Shown: positions 1 through 10,188 of the stretch, piece by piece
Layout: every line of letters starts with the position of its first letter
Numbering within the stretch: the first letter of the stretch is position 1
Origin: Apostichopus parvimensis
Lineage: Eukaryota; Echinodermata; Holothuroidea; Aspidochirotida; Stichopodidae
Direction of reading: 5' to 3'
NCBI GenBank assembly: GCA_000934455.1
Contig: KN883628.1
Coordinates: forward strand, 88,319 to 113,655
Length of the DNA stretch: 25,337 nucleotides
Position numbers and translations under genes: made by a program
Notes under the pieces: generated by a model
The model's input: the letters and a program-made list of their open reading frames with translations, nothing else
What the model was told of the DNA's origin: nothing
Databases searched by the model: none

Positions 1-946
1 TCCACCGAGTTTCTGAGAATTTCCTGAGTAAATTTGTCATGATTTAATTTCAATATCTCATGAGATTTAGTTGTCTTCTTTGTCTTTCAACCCTTTTCTT
101 CATTTTAATATTTCTGGGTTTTTTTCCGTTTCTTTTTTAATTTTTTACTTTGCACATGCGCAGTTAACATCAAAAACTTGCCGTTAAACTCAAAAGACAA
201 CATTATATCGACTGTTAGTAGGCCCTGTAATATAGGCTATTACACTGACAGTGTCATATACAATAACCCTTTCTAAGTGTGCTAAACAAGCCATTTGTTT
301 ACATGTACTAAATCTATATTAGATAAAAAAAAAACAATAAATTGTTGCTCAAGTTAATATTTTACTTGCCACGTGATTATTATCTACAAAACCAATTGAC
401 CGTTGCCCCCAAACACACCCAACACATCTCAGTCAGCTACAGCAAGCAACTACAACTTCGTTTATCAATATAGTTTCCGATTCAAAAATATTCAAATATT
501 TGAAGAATATGAAATGTCATGCAGGCGGTTCATATGAAGCGTGCAGGCTGTATCTTCACTTTTCACCAAATTCATAGATAGGCCGCCCCTGTAACGAAGT
601 CTTTTGTATCTATGACGCAATGTGAATGCGTCACTGATATGAACGAGTACGGCTGGAAAACGTTCATTTCAACAGTAAAAACAATTCAACAGTAAAAACA
701 AAATTATCGTAATGCAGACAACTTCACGTGAACTTTTTTCTCAACCTATGTGTCAACGCCGAAATCTGACTGTAAAATTCTAGTCATGTGATCGGCTGCA
801 TACAATGAATGATATATGCATGTACTGTGTACATGGAACGATAACATATATGTTGCACGTATAGAAACAATGCCCCGCCTCACTTTCCCCATAGCACGTA
901 TTCGTGCACAATTTGCTCTAACTTATACTCCAACCCACTATCGGCT
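1..946. other. Downstream flank of the P450 gene, no gene seen
   Basis: AT-rich sequence with scattered short homopolymers. I see no open frame of note, no RNA gene and no clear repeat structure. Confidence 0.6.
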
Positions 947-952
947 TTTATT
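947..952 (-). terminator. Candidate poly(A) signal for the P450 gene
   Basis: TTTATT on the plus strand reads AATAAA on the minus strand, about 210 nt past the P450 stop codon. It is the first exact AATAAA after the stop, so the 3' UTR would be about 230 nt. A hexamer this short can occur by chance in AT-rich DNA. Confidence 0.5.
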
Positions 953-1161
953 TTCGGTAAAACGTTGTAAAAAGCCTTAATTTGAAGGAAAAAATAATGC
1001 CAAGTATATTATTATGATTATTTTTTAAATTATATCCTCCAACCCACACATTTTAATAAGCAGTTAGCCATGCCCAAGTTAATACTGTGTCTAATACACA
1101 ATTACTGCTTTCTGCTATATAGGCATTACTGTTTTCTGCTACATAATGGCTAAGTCTTCTG

Positions 1162-1343
1162 TTAGTCTCTTTCCCTGAGAGATACTTGGAATGGCGGTGG
1201 TTTGAAGGTAAGACCCATTTTGCCGTCAGTTGAGGGCGCTGGTGTATCTTCTGGTTGGTAGAATGTGAATTTATGTAACAAATGCGTTAAAAAGATAAAT
1301 AACTCCATCTTGGCTAGTTGCTCTCCAGGACACTTTCTCGGAC
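1162..1343 (-). CDS. P450 exon 3: haem-binding cysteine and C-terminus
   Basis: Begins after acceptor ttttcag and completes Gly448 with GT, then PRKCPGEQLAKMELF and the C-terminal strands ending VSLRERD and a TAA stop. PRKCPG supplies the haem ligand Cys452. MGLTFKPPPFQVSL is the usual C-terminal beta-sheet region of CYP2 enzymes. Length after the cysteine (55 residues) is normal, so the C-terminus is complete. Confidence 0.94.
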
Positions 1344-4300
1344 CTGAAAAAATATCAAATTTACAGATGACATAAAAAGTGTAAACTATTAAAAGAAATC
1401 AGTAGTATGTTACTATTCTATAATAATTAAGATGGGAAAAGCCAAGGTCACAGTGGATGAAAAAGGAGCATACATGGTTGCAACTGTTTAAATATCCCTC
1501 CCCTTCCCCTCCCCCTCCCCTCCCCCGATAATGAAATGAGATTTGAAAATGGAAAATCGTTTTTGAAAATACTGCCTGTATCTCCTATAATATGTGTACA
1601 AAATGCACGGGAGTAGCAAGGCTCTCCATTCCCTTCCAATCCCACCCTACCCCACCGCATCGCCATCCACCCCCATGCATCATTGATCATGGCTCAGTTG
1701 GCTCCTCCAAGCACATTTTGAAGAGTTTGGCAAGAGCGAAAGACAAATCCGTCGATTTCTGGGTAAAGTTCAACTCGCCACACAACGGAAGTAAAAACAC
1801 GTACGTATATAATGACAGGAGTAAACGGTTAGTCAGAACACGTGTTATTGTACGAGGAGTCGAGTGGGACCGTGTTCTTAACATTTCATGTGGCATACTG
1901 CTGAAACAGTAACGACATTATTATTCGCTAAATTCTTTCGACGAACATGATATTCCACCCTGTATATAGGTTTGTCTATCACAGGGGTTATATATGCATG
2001 CCCATGTGCCAAATCCGGCCCTCGAAAGATTACATTCTAACTCATGAACCAAAGACCGTTGACTTGAGCAAGCCACTGACCTAACCTACTGTTAACCATG
2101 TATAGGTAATGTGTACTTTGTGTGCTGTGTGTACTTTGTGTGCTTTGTGTACTGTGTACCATTTAGGTACACTAATGAGATTGTGTTTGCGTTTGACCCT
2201 TTGCTCCAATCAGTGCTTCTCTCTCTCTCTCTTTGACCCTCGTGGAAGATAATTTTGAGAACCCCCTGGCCTACCAAATATGTGTTTCTATTATTGGCAA
2301 CTTTATAAAGTAATTATTTATTACAAAAAAAAAAGTGAAGCGTTACGTTACCTATGTTGAATGGAATAAAGTGCTCCGGCTTGGTAAATTTACCATTCTC
2401 GTCTAAAAATCTTTCAGGTTTGAACTCAAGTGGTTTAGGCCATAGCACGGGGTTCCTCATTACAGCGTACACATTCGGTATGACCGCAATGCCTTTTGGT
2501 ATCGTGTACCCGCGGAAGGTAACGTCCTTTCTGGCCGCGTGCGTCCCGCCAATGGCAGCGACTGTGCCGATCCGCTGTATTTCGGCGATGGTAGCCTCGA
2601 CGTACGGTAACCGGCTTCGATCCTCCCACCTTGGCATCCTGTCTCTTCCGATGACGTCGTCGAGCTCCTTTTGAACTTTGACCTGCACTTCCGGGTTAAT
2701 GAGAAAGTAAACTAAAGCCCATCGTAACGAAGAAACCGACGAATCAATACCCGCGAAGAAGAGGTCACCGACCAGAGCGCCGAGATTCTTCTCATTAAAC
2801 ACTTCCGGGTCAGGGCTTCCGTTGACCTCGCTTGATCTCATTTCCAGCATGTAAGCATCGATGACATCATTAATATTGTTCTCATCGAACTTACTTTTAT
2901 GATCGTTTATGATATTTTGAAAGAAATTGATAAATTCGAGTGTGTTCTTCGTAACCTCCTTGATGGGTCCAAATTCAAACTTCCCAAGAATCGGAAAAGC
3001 GGCTAGGATAGCAGCGCCACCAATTACCTCAAACTGACGTAATACCAACGCTAAGAGCCGCTCAAATTTGGGATCGTAGTACTCAAAACGCTTGCCAAAC
3101 GTAACGGAACAGATAATGTTTGAAAAGGCATTGGAGAACAAAATCTGAGGGTCAAAGGGTAGGTTATTCTTTTCTCGTATAGCTGCCATCATGGCGGCTG
3201 CTTCCATGGCAACGGAATCTTCAAACCTCGATTTACCAACCCCGAAGTCTCGGAAGGTGTTTACCAGGAACTTCCTTTGATGTTTCCATGCTTTCCCAGA
3301 AGCCATTGCGATACCTGTGCAGGGGCAAAAAAAAAGAAAATATTAATATATATCGAGTATTAATATCTTTGGATGGGTAGGGTATACAAGCCTTGCGTCG
3401 AGTCTTCCAACGCAAAACTAAAGTAATACTGATCTTTGACCTCCAGTAAGAGTACAAGACGGACAATACTCACAAAGAGGCACATACCGTCTGATTGTGA
3501 GATTCATTGAAGCTGTAGGTATATATTGACCATTAATATTTTTAAGGTTTTATTACTGGAAACGTGAAACGACCTTTGACCTGCACCAAAAACGCATTAC
3601 ACCCATCATGCATCTCATACCTTTCGAAGGGGAAATTAAAGGCGAAGCGAAAATGCGCAGATATACACAATAACATGTTATTGTCTCATATAGGAATAAG
3701 TCATCAATATTCATGAATGTCATGACAGACGACCCCACCGGAAATGCTGAGACTGGAGGTGACATATATGTACTATTCCTTGCTATTGACCGATATGCCT
3801 CTAGATACAGCTGTTCCTCCAGTGGACTTGTAAGACAATCACAAGGAATCACATACATGCGACAATATCTATATATCCATTTACTGCATTAGTGTCGATT
3901 GATTGTAGAGGGATTCGGATGGGCGGGGAGGGGGAGGGGGGGGAGAAGCGGCGTGTCAACCTGTACTTATGTACATCTACCCAAGGATTACACACTGTCT
4001 GTTAAATTCCATGTCAGGTAAACAACCCCCACCTCGCCACTTTGATCAGTAAAACTACTCTCATATAGTGAACAGCATGCACTGATGAATACAGAAAACC
4101 GTGTCAATATACGCGGGTATTCGAGATGTTCATGGCGCATTACGACACACGTTGTTGCAGTTTTAACTTTACGCTCTTTACATCCACATTTTAGGTATGA
4201 GAGTCTTATCTACAATCTTTTACACTAAAAATAATAATTGCAAGAATTCAAAGCAATGGTGGATAATGGGAATAAAGAAAGAAATGAAAACAATGTATGC

Positions 4301-6547
4301 AAAAATTAGGTTGAGAAATTAAATAACAAACTTAAATATACTGTCAGACCCATTGAAGTGAACTTAGTATGTTTGTTCCGTAAGAAAATACTCAAATAAT
4401 AACTGAATCAAGACTGTTAGCTCCAATTACTTTACACAATTAACTGGGTTTGATGCAGGTGGGATACATTTAAACAAATATAAAAAACTAATTTAAGAAT
4501 TTTATCGCAGAATAAACATTGGTTAACCATTGATTTCTTATTTTCCAATTTGGAAGAGTTCCTCCATTTTTAATGCACTAGAATTTCCCTTGTAGTAAGA
4601 TTAAACAAACTAGCGTCTCTTGGCCGAGAACTTGGACAATCAAGTACGTTATGTCAGGAAATTTAACACCTAACTTGGACTGAGTGGGAACAAAGGTTGC
4701 AATTTCTTTCAGCAAACACTAAAATTCTGACTCCTGCCTGCATTTTAGGACCTGTTGACAATTGAGAACGTAATTGTATATGCTTCATAATTGTTGTACG
4801 TTACACGATTGCAGTTTGCGACCTTGAACAGTCGCGTCACGTAAGGCCTATATAAGTAAGTTGATAGCATTTCATTGCCTGGGATGCACAAAAAGCCTAG
4901 ACCTGCTGCACGCAACAAAAGCAGTTCAAATATAGACCTGCAAATACTATACCAGCTTCTTTCAAGCATATTCAATTTTATGATCGCCACTATTTCCACC
5001 AAATGTTTAGCATACTCAAAAATTACTAGCAGCTTCCGAAGGTACTTTTCTGTATGTTCTAGTGCTAAATATATAGCCTATAGTCTCATGTATGTATATA
5101 AGCTATATATATATATATGAAGACCCTTCCTTTACTGGTTTCGAACCTCTGGACATACAAATCATGGCCTAGTTGATTAGGGTGTCCGCGTATATGTATG
5201 ATTTCGAGTTGGTTAGCATCATTGATCTCTAGAGTAAGGCAAATATGTCACCAAAACAGAGCTAGTATTGTTCGATACAGGTGACAAACGCCTACAGTGG
5301 AATTACGACCTTCCTTATCGGTTTCGAACCTCTGGACTACAATCAGCGTCCATAGCCTAGTGGTTAAGGTGTCCGCATATAAAGCGGGAGGACCGGTTTC
5401 GAGCCCCGGTGAAGGCTGGAAGTTTTTTTTACTGCTCTGGATTTTCAACTCACTACGATTTCAATTATATATATATATATGTATATTATTAAAAGTTTCA
5501 TCAGTGTATGTATAACTATATTTTGAGAGTGGCAATAAAATGTTCATTAAAATTTGAGCGAGGGTGACCATTTTCTAACTTTCTAGCATATTCGGTGGCA
5601 AAACTGATGATCTTTAATTAAAGGTATGCTGTATTGGCCCCAAATATGCTAAATATTCAAATATGGTCACCTTCGGTCAAAATTCTTAAACTGCTTTTAT
5701 TACAACCCTCAAGGAAATTGTCCTCACTTTGACATTCAGTCATCTAGTCTGAAAAAAGTCTAAAAATGTCTGAGAACGATTTGGAGAGTAAAGACCTCCA
5801 GGAAAATACTTTTTGAAAACTTCTAGCAATTTATAGCGTGTTTATAATTTGGGGCCTATACTGACCATATATGTATACATGATAAAACATCATTAGTATT
5901 GCCGCCAAATATGCTAGGAAACAACATGATGATCACACATGTGCAAAGTGTTAACAAATATTGAGCCATAGGCTTTGAAAGCATTCTCTTTCAATATGAT
6001 ATTCTATACAGAAAAAAATCAATAATAATGTCTGGGAAAAATTATATTGGGCCAAATAACCTACAGAGGGAAAGGGAAAGGACTTTTATTAATTTAAAAA
6101 AAATGATGCAAAATTTTTTAGAATGTTAATATTTTTACCTATATTCATGATAGCGTTCAATTACTTACCTTCGGCCTTCCCACCCACGGCATCTTTGATT
6201 TTCTTAGATTCAAACGTTTTCTGCTCCGGTCTGTCTTGTAAGTCGGGATGGTTCATGGCTTCTTGAATGGTCTTAAAATCATTCAAAACTATAGCTTCCA
6301 TAGCACCAAAGCGGACATAAATGATGGGTCCATTTCGCTTGGCTAGATTTCCGAATGCCTCCGGTGCTTCTTTCTTGCACAGAATAAAATAAGGAAGGTT
6401 TCCTATGATCGGTAAACCGATAGGACCGGGTGGCAAGTACCGTTTATCTCGATTGAACCAAATTAGTGATATCAAAAATATAACAGCTACTAAAAGAAAC
6501 ATTTTTAGGTCCAAATAGTTTGTGGTGATCACTTCTAGCATAGCCAT
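1162..6547 (-). CDS. Cytochrome P450, CYP2-type (clan 2), complete three-exon gene
   Basis: A microsomal haem-thiolate monooxygenase that would oxidise small lipophilic substrates with electrons from NADPH-P450 reductase; the substrate cannot be told from sequence. Join complement(1162..1343, 2352..3314, 6169..6547): 1524 nt, 507 residues, normal for CYP2. Seen in order: N-terminal membrane anchor (about 15-31), proline-rich hinge LPPGPIGLPIIGNLP (38-52), C-helix W136-x3-R140, I-helix AGIDSS (314-319), K-helix E371-x2-R374, PERF (426-429), haem loop FNIGPRKCPG (445-454) with Cys452 as thiolate ligand. Both introns are GT-AG and phase 1 (gtaagt/cacag and gtaacg/ttcag), and the haem loop is created exactly by joining exons 2 and 3, which confirms the model. 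The start ATG at 6547 has A at -3 and G at +4; a second Met is at residue 3. The usual I-helix acid-Thr pair is Asp317-Ser318 here. Family is secure; subfamily is not assigned. Confidence 0.95.
1344..2351 (-). other. P450 intron 2
   Basis: A 1008-bp phase-1 intron, GT at 2351-2350 and AG at 1345-1344. It holds a C-rich tract (about 1497-1527), a degenerate GTGTACTTTGTGTGCT repeat (2107-2160) and a short CT run (2217-2232). The open frames inside it on either strand are overlapping, compositionally skewed and without recognisable domains. Confidence 0.9.
2352..3314 (-). CDS. P450 exon 2: helices C to the haem-loop entry
   Basis: A single 963-nt exon encoding 320 full codons, from GIAMASGKAW through PFNI and the first base of Gly448. 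It carries the C-helix WKHQR, I-helix FFAGIDSS, K-helix EIQR and PERF motifs with no frameshift or stop. The acceptor is the tgcacag before base 3314 and the donor is gtaacg from base 2351. Most vertebrate CYP2 genes divide this region among several exons, so its intactness is notable. Confidence 0.93.
3921..3945 (+). repeat. G-quadruplex-capable G tract
   Basis: Four or more runs of at least three G separated by single C or A loops, the canonical arrangement for a stable quadruplex. It lies in P450 intron 1, on the strand opposite the transcript, so it would fold in the non-template DNA of an opposing transcript or in the template strand of the P450 gene. Confidence 0.6.
5121..5212 (+). mobile_element. 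Degenerate tRNA-derived SINE head, copy 1
   Basis: Shares with 5306-5400 the order cccttcctt, cggtttcgaacctctgga-like, then an A-box-like catggcctagttgatt and gtgtccgcg. The B-box region is eroded to gatttcgagtt. It is too decayed to be a tRNA gene and reads as an old SINE fragment lying about 185 bp upstream of a better copy. Confidence 0.5.
5306..5452 (+). mobile_element. tRNA-derived SINE, copy 2
   Basis: Has a Pol III A-box-like TAGCCTAGTGG (5353-5363) and a B-box-like GGTTTCGAGCC (5395-5405) with one extra T. The part from 5346 can be folded like a tRNA: an anticodon-arm-like CCGC...GCGG with a 7-nt loop and a T-arm-like CCGG...CCGG. There is no convincing acceptor stem, and a non-tRNA tail (tgctctggattttcaactcac) follows a T run. 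Lying in an intron next to a decayed copy, it is a SINE and not a working tRNA gene. Confidence 0.6.
5549..5691. mobile_element. Foldback (MITE-like) element
   Basis: Two imperfect inverted arms of about 60 bp (5549-5612 and 5628-5691) share GGTGACCAT near the ends and TAGCATATT further in, and meet at a central palindrome CTTTAATTAAAG. No coding capacity. The same arm motif occurs at 5887-5930 and 8508-8545, so it is a dispersed family. No clear target-site duplication was identified. Confidence 0.55.
5843..5940. mobile_element. Second, more decayed foldback-family copy
   Basis: Contains ggggcctatactgaccat followed by attgccgccaaatatgctagg, which is the reverse complement of the arm motif seen at 5578-5606. 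The arms are shorter and more diverged than in the 5549-5691 copy. Confidence 0.4.
6169..6547 (-). CDS. P450 exon 1: signal anchor and proline hinge
   Basis: Encodes residues 1-126 plus the first base of Gly127. It contains the hydrophobic anchor that inserts the enzyme in the ER membrane, followed by basic residues (RDKR) and the proline-rich hinge. It ends GAA-G with donor gtaagt, phase 1. The stretch HPDLQDRPEQ near residues 100-109 matches the conserved region before the B-prime helix in CYP2 proteins. Confidence 0.93.
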
Positions 6548-8125
6548 TGTTTTTAACTTTTACAGCATGAGGTTGCCGTTGTCGTTATGTATATAGGCCC
6601 TATGGCGTATAAATACTTCACGCGGCTTACAAGTTTGGTCGTTAATGGCCGTCGTAGTCACCGTCTATATATATATATATGATCTTCACCCTGTTTACTT
6701 CAACGATGTTTGATTTGCTTTCAGCGAGTCATCGGGATACACTCGGCTGTAAAAAGTGTCTACAAGAACTCGGCGTTACTTAGGCAGAAAAACAAACAAT
6801 ATGGATCGTAAACCGACCTGTGTTTGTATACACAACGTGTTCACAGTGCTTAGGCCAAGTTTGCTGAGATCGAAACCACCAAGAAGTTAAACAGCCTGTC
6901 CGCGCCACAGAATTTAATAGGTATCCGACAATGGTCCATTTATCATTAACCTCTGTCGACATTCTGGTGTAAATGGAAGGCGCTCTGTACCTTTAATAGA
7001 TCGGACACACGTTATAGGTGGGTCCTTGGTGCCCTTTAGAGATCAAAACTGTGGTAAACCAATGCTTGAAGACATCGCGACCAAACATGGCCTCAATTAC
7101 CATGAATAACAAGAAATATCCTTAAGTCCATATAAGGCGTTTTGTTTTTTGATCCTCATGGTATCAACCGTGATAACAATACTAATCAATCTTTCATTAT
7201 CAATCTACTTTGAACTCTATATCAGTGATGTACATGTATCCAGCCACGATTGAAGCTAGTAGCAACAATTGTGCAATGCCAATTACAGACCTTATATTGC
7301 CATCCGTTGTATTCCGAAGGTCAAAGCCGAAAACACTAAATATGGGGCGGTAACCTTCATGAAGCCACGCCCTCCAATGGCGTCAGCTATATTTATAATA
7401 TTGGGGGGCTGTACTTAGCATCTAAAACTAACGCGACGGTTGTTAATGTGTAACGAATATTAAATACATAGGATTTACAAACTCCGCACTGTGCACAATG
7501 AACTTTCTGATCCTGAGATCCGAGCGTGTGAATATAATATAGGCTCTACTACAAACTATTGTATACCGCATATTACTTCTATGTGTGATGGTGTAGGACA
7601 TACTAATAGTCAAATCATGCCTACCTGCACTATTTTATTTATTACATTGTAGCCATATGGTTTAAAGATGTATCCATGCATGAGATCGTAAATCTATTGA
7701 TTTGTTTATTTCATTCCAAATGTTTGCACATGTATTTCAATTCTTATGCAGGTGGCTTGATGCGTGTACGCACGACGATGCTAGACTCCCTTTATGTAAA
7801 AATTTAGGAAATCTCCAACACTGAAACAAACACAAACAACTTTTGGGAGCTTCTTCACATAACCGGGGAAACAATTTAACGAACCTCCGAGGCCGAAGGT
7901 AGAAAATGAACAACCCCCCCCCCCAAAACCCCAAAACCCCCCCCAAAGAACTTATATTAGTATGGCCTGGACGTTAGCCCAGAAAATATCACCATATGCT
8001 ACCAAGCCAGAGACAGGACAATTTAAACATGGACTTCATGTGGCTCAATGACTTTAAAGGAATTTCTTAGTACATCAAAAACGGGTTTCAAAAGATAACT
8101 TAGCTGTGTGTGTCAACAAAGACTC
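6548..8125. other. Intergenic sequence upstream of the P450 gene
   Basis: No supportable gene. The only structured items are the TA run at 6665-6680 and a C-rich tract at 7914-7944 made of C4A4-like blocks. Open frames here are under 70 codons with no recognisable domain. Confidence 0.6.
6665..6680 (-). promoter_or_regulatory. Possible TATA region of the P450 gene
   Basis: A run of TATATATA about 118-133 nt upstream of the P450 start codon, at a suitable distance for a TATA box with a 5' UTR of roughly 90 nt. TA dinucleotide runs of the same kind occur elsewhere in this window (5104, 5468) without promoter context, so this is weak evidence. Confidence 0.25.
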
Positions 8126-8390
8126 GCGTACGTCGTGTCAATAACAACCTTTATAGAAATGACGTACGTCGAGTCAATAGGCCCCACATATATATAACCC
8201 CCCCCCCCCTCCCCCAGCCTCTGAAGAAGATCTTGCTAGGATCGAAACGTCAGGCCCTCAGATTTATCTGTAAAACATGCTTAAAAGCGGTTTCCCCAGT
8301 ACCCTTTCCAAGCCGTTCGAACTCTCAAAGACCCCGCCATAGACACCATGGATATTATACATCGCATAACATTTGAGATTGGTCGGAATG
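8126..8390 (+). mobile_element. Probable Penelope-like element remnant around a ribozyme
   Basis: Extent is uncertain. It holds a 17-bp direct repeat CGTACGTCGwGTCAATA (8127-8143 and 8163-8179), a poly-C stretch, the hammerhead motif (8217-8255), then about 130 bp of moderately GC-rich sequence. The call rests on the known association of such small hammerheads with Penelope-like retroelements; no reverse transcriptase is recognisable in this window. Confidence 0.3.
8217..8255 (+). ncRNA. Small hammerhead ribozyme, type I lacking a normal stem III
   Basis: A self-cleaving RNA motif. Conserved core CTGAAGA (8221-8227) and GAAAC (8244-8248) are both present. Stem I is GCCT (8217-8220) paired with AGGC (8252-8255). 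Stem II is GATCTT/AGGATC around a GCT loop, with A8228 unpaired. GTC (8249-8251) gives the cleavage site after C8251. Stem III is reduced to a self-complementary ACGT with no loop, so a single molecule could not form it but two molecules could. Small hammerheads of this design are known from Penelope-like retrotransposons and cleave as dimers. Activity is inferred. Confidence 0.6.
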
Positions 8391-8411
8391 CAATGATGAA
8401 ATGGTGCATGG

Positions 8412-8448
8412 TGGGGGTGCGGGTGGGGGAAGGGAAGGGAAGGGGTGG
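8412..8448 (+). repeat. G-quadruplex-capable G tract
   Basis: Six runs of three or more G separated by TGC, T and AA spacers, just downstream of the ribozyme-bearing segment. No gene overlaps it. Confidence 0.55.
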
Positions 8449-8482
8449 TAACGCTAAGTAGGTCATAACATGCATGCGTGTT

Positions 8483-8556
8483 CAAATTAGAGCATGGCTG
8501 ACCATTATTTGACTGTTTCTAGCATATTGGAATAAAATACTGATGAGTTTTATTGA
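8483..8556 (+). mobile_element. Half of a foldback-family element
   Basis: The order agagca, tggctgaccat, ttctagcatattgg, then aaaatactgatga repeats that of the left arm at 5553-5612 with about three quarters of positions alike. No matching inverted arm was found nearby, so this is a solo arm. Confidence 0.4.
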
Positions 8557-10137
8557 AATATTTCACATGAAGACACACGCGAACAAATACGAACTTTTCC
8601 ATTCAGCTTTGTATAGGCATTTTATTTCAATATTTCAGTGAGTAGTATTTTAGTGGGGAGAGTGCGGGAGGAAAGGGTATTGTGAGAGGACGAGAGGACG
8701 TCAGGGGAGGAGGGGGGGTACAGGTATATGATCCGGGGTCATCTATAGGGGACTCGTGGAAATATGGAATAAACAGTAATCATTTTCATCATAAAAATGC
8801 CTATACTTAAGGAAATCGAGGACTTCAAAAAGGGGAACCGGTGACATCATAAATGTTCCCTGAGCCCGACCTAGCTGTTGACGCCGCAATAAGCGGATCT
8901 ACTATGACAACAGTGCCCGTAGAAAGCTACCATATATTGGCAGGGGCACCTCAGCTATATGCGGGCCCGATCAGGCCGGCAAGAAATTTCAAACCGGTCC
9001 CCAAAGTAGAAACTGGCCTTATACAATCTTGCACTAGTCGAACATGAGGACTCTTTTTAATGTGTAAACACTGCATCGCACTCTACGGGCCTATATGCTG
9101 CACATTACCCAAGTTAGTTCTTTAGTAATGAGATTTCGGTTTCTTTTAGCCCTTTGCTGTAACCAATAGTTTTCTTTGGGCCTCGAAGAAAATGGATTAT
9201 TTCAATCTATATGTAGTGCATCGGACAGGGAGCCATGTGTTGGTTGTACATTTGTCCTTTTCGGCGTTCGTTGCTGTACCTTTATACATTATAGTTGATA
9301 CGAACACAAGACTCATTAACGCTCTGTAGTTTCAAATGTAGAGTTATAACCGAAGATGCTGCTTTTAAGACGTAATTGAGGGAAACCACCTGAAGGTGCT
9401 GAACCGTCCTTTTTGTTTATGTAGTCATTTAAAATAATCTCAAACATGCTAAGTGAGAGGAGATATAATAAACAACTTGGCCACCAGAACAAGCGGTGGT
9501 ATTCATTAGCACTCTCTCCTGCGTATTTATTGCCTGCGTGTCCTCACATATATAAAGTGACATGAGTGAAGCAATGATGTGGTAAGTAACTCATGCATAG
9601 TTCATGGCGCTGCTTCACTTCCATGCATACATAAATACTGCATAATAAGAAAACATTGGGAAGTGAAAAACTAAATACAAACCATGAAAAGTGGCTAAAT
9701 CGGCTGCCTAGCTAACAACGTACCACGTAAGCGACATAACACTTAGGGCGTCAGATCACCACACAAACTTGCTCCTTGTAGTAGTCGGTGTGTCAGAGAT
9801 GCTGGCGAGTCGAACTTATAAGCCTGTTATTTTTCCAAATAATGGGAATCTTCGTATGCCCCTCCGCCCACCTCCCCCACCTTCGGTTTGGAGACCCCCC
9901 CCCCCACCCCCTGTAACATGTGGTATGCGGAGAGGGGAGAAGCGTTATTGTTGAAGCTCTTCGGGCAACCACTTAAAAGGCGGCATTATTTAATTGTATT
10001 TATGAATGTGTGAAATCTGCAGGGACTCTGTTCGAGTAGGGATAAATGGATAAAGGACTGTGTTAATATTTCCCCCGGCTCGGACGTAATGTTTTAATTA
10101 AACAACTTTAGTAGCATTTATCTCCTCCTCACTTCAG

Positions 10138-10188
10138 TCCCCTCCCCTAGATCCCCCTCCCCTATATCCCCCCCCCCCCCTCCCAGTC
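10138..10188 (-). repeat. C-rich tract, quadruplex-capable on the minus strand
   Basis: Repeated runs of four to twelve C separated by TCC, TAGAT and TATAT spacers. The minus strand meets the simple four-G-run rule. Confidence 0.5.

Larger units (their letters stand above)
3315..6168 (-). other. P450 intron 1, with inserted repeats
   Basis: A 2854-bp phase-1 intron, donor gtaagt at 6168, acceptor ending at 3315. It contains a G-rich tract (3921-3945), two copies of a tRNA-derived SINE (5121-5212, 5306-5452), AT dinucleotide runs (5104-5118, 5468-5480) and two foldback elements (5549-5691, 5843-5940). From 3950 to 5100 I see only AT-rich sequence with no supportable gene. Confidence 0.88.

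Noticed and set aside
1592-1912. A 106-codon open frame in P450 intron 2
   Set aside because: No family resemblance, an overlapping open frame on the other strand, and a position wholly within a confirmed intron.
2354-2674. A 106-codon open frame on the plus strand
   Set aside because: It is antisense to P450 exon 2 and follows from that exon's codon bias.
5346-5420. A functional tRNA gene
   Set aside because: The B box has an extra base, no convincing acceptor stem closes the fold, and a decayed copy with the same flanks lies nearby, which indicates a SINE.
7914-7944. Telomere-like C4A4 repeats
   Set aside because: Only about two imperfect units, in the middle of a scaffold, and not the animal telomere motif (CCCTAA). 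It is a simple C-rich tract.
8853-9047. A 64-codon open frame in a GC-richer patch
   Set aside because: Short, with no recognisable motif, no splice context and no flanking coding sequence.
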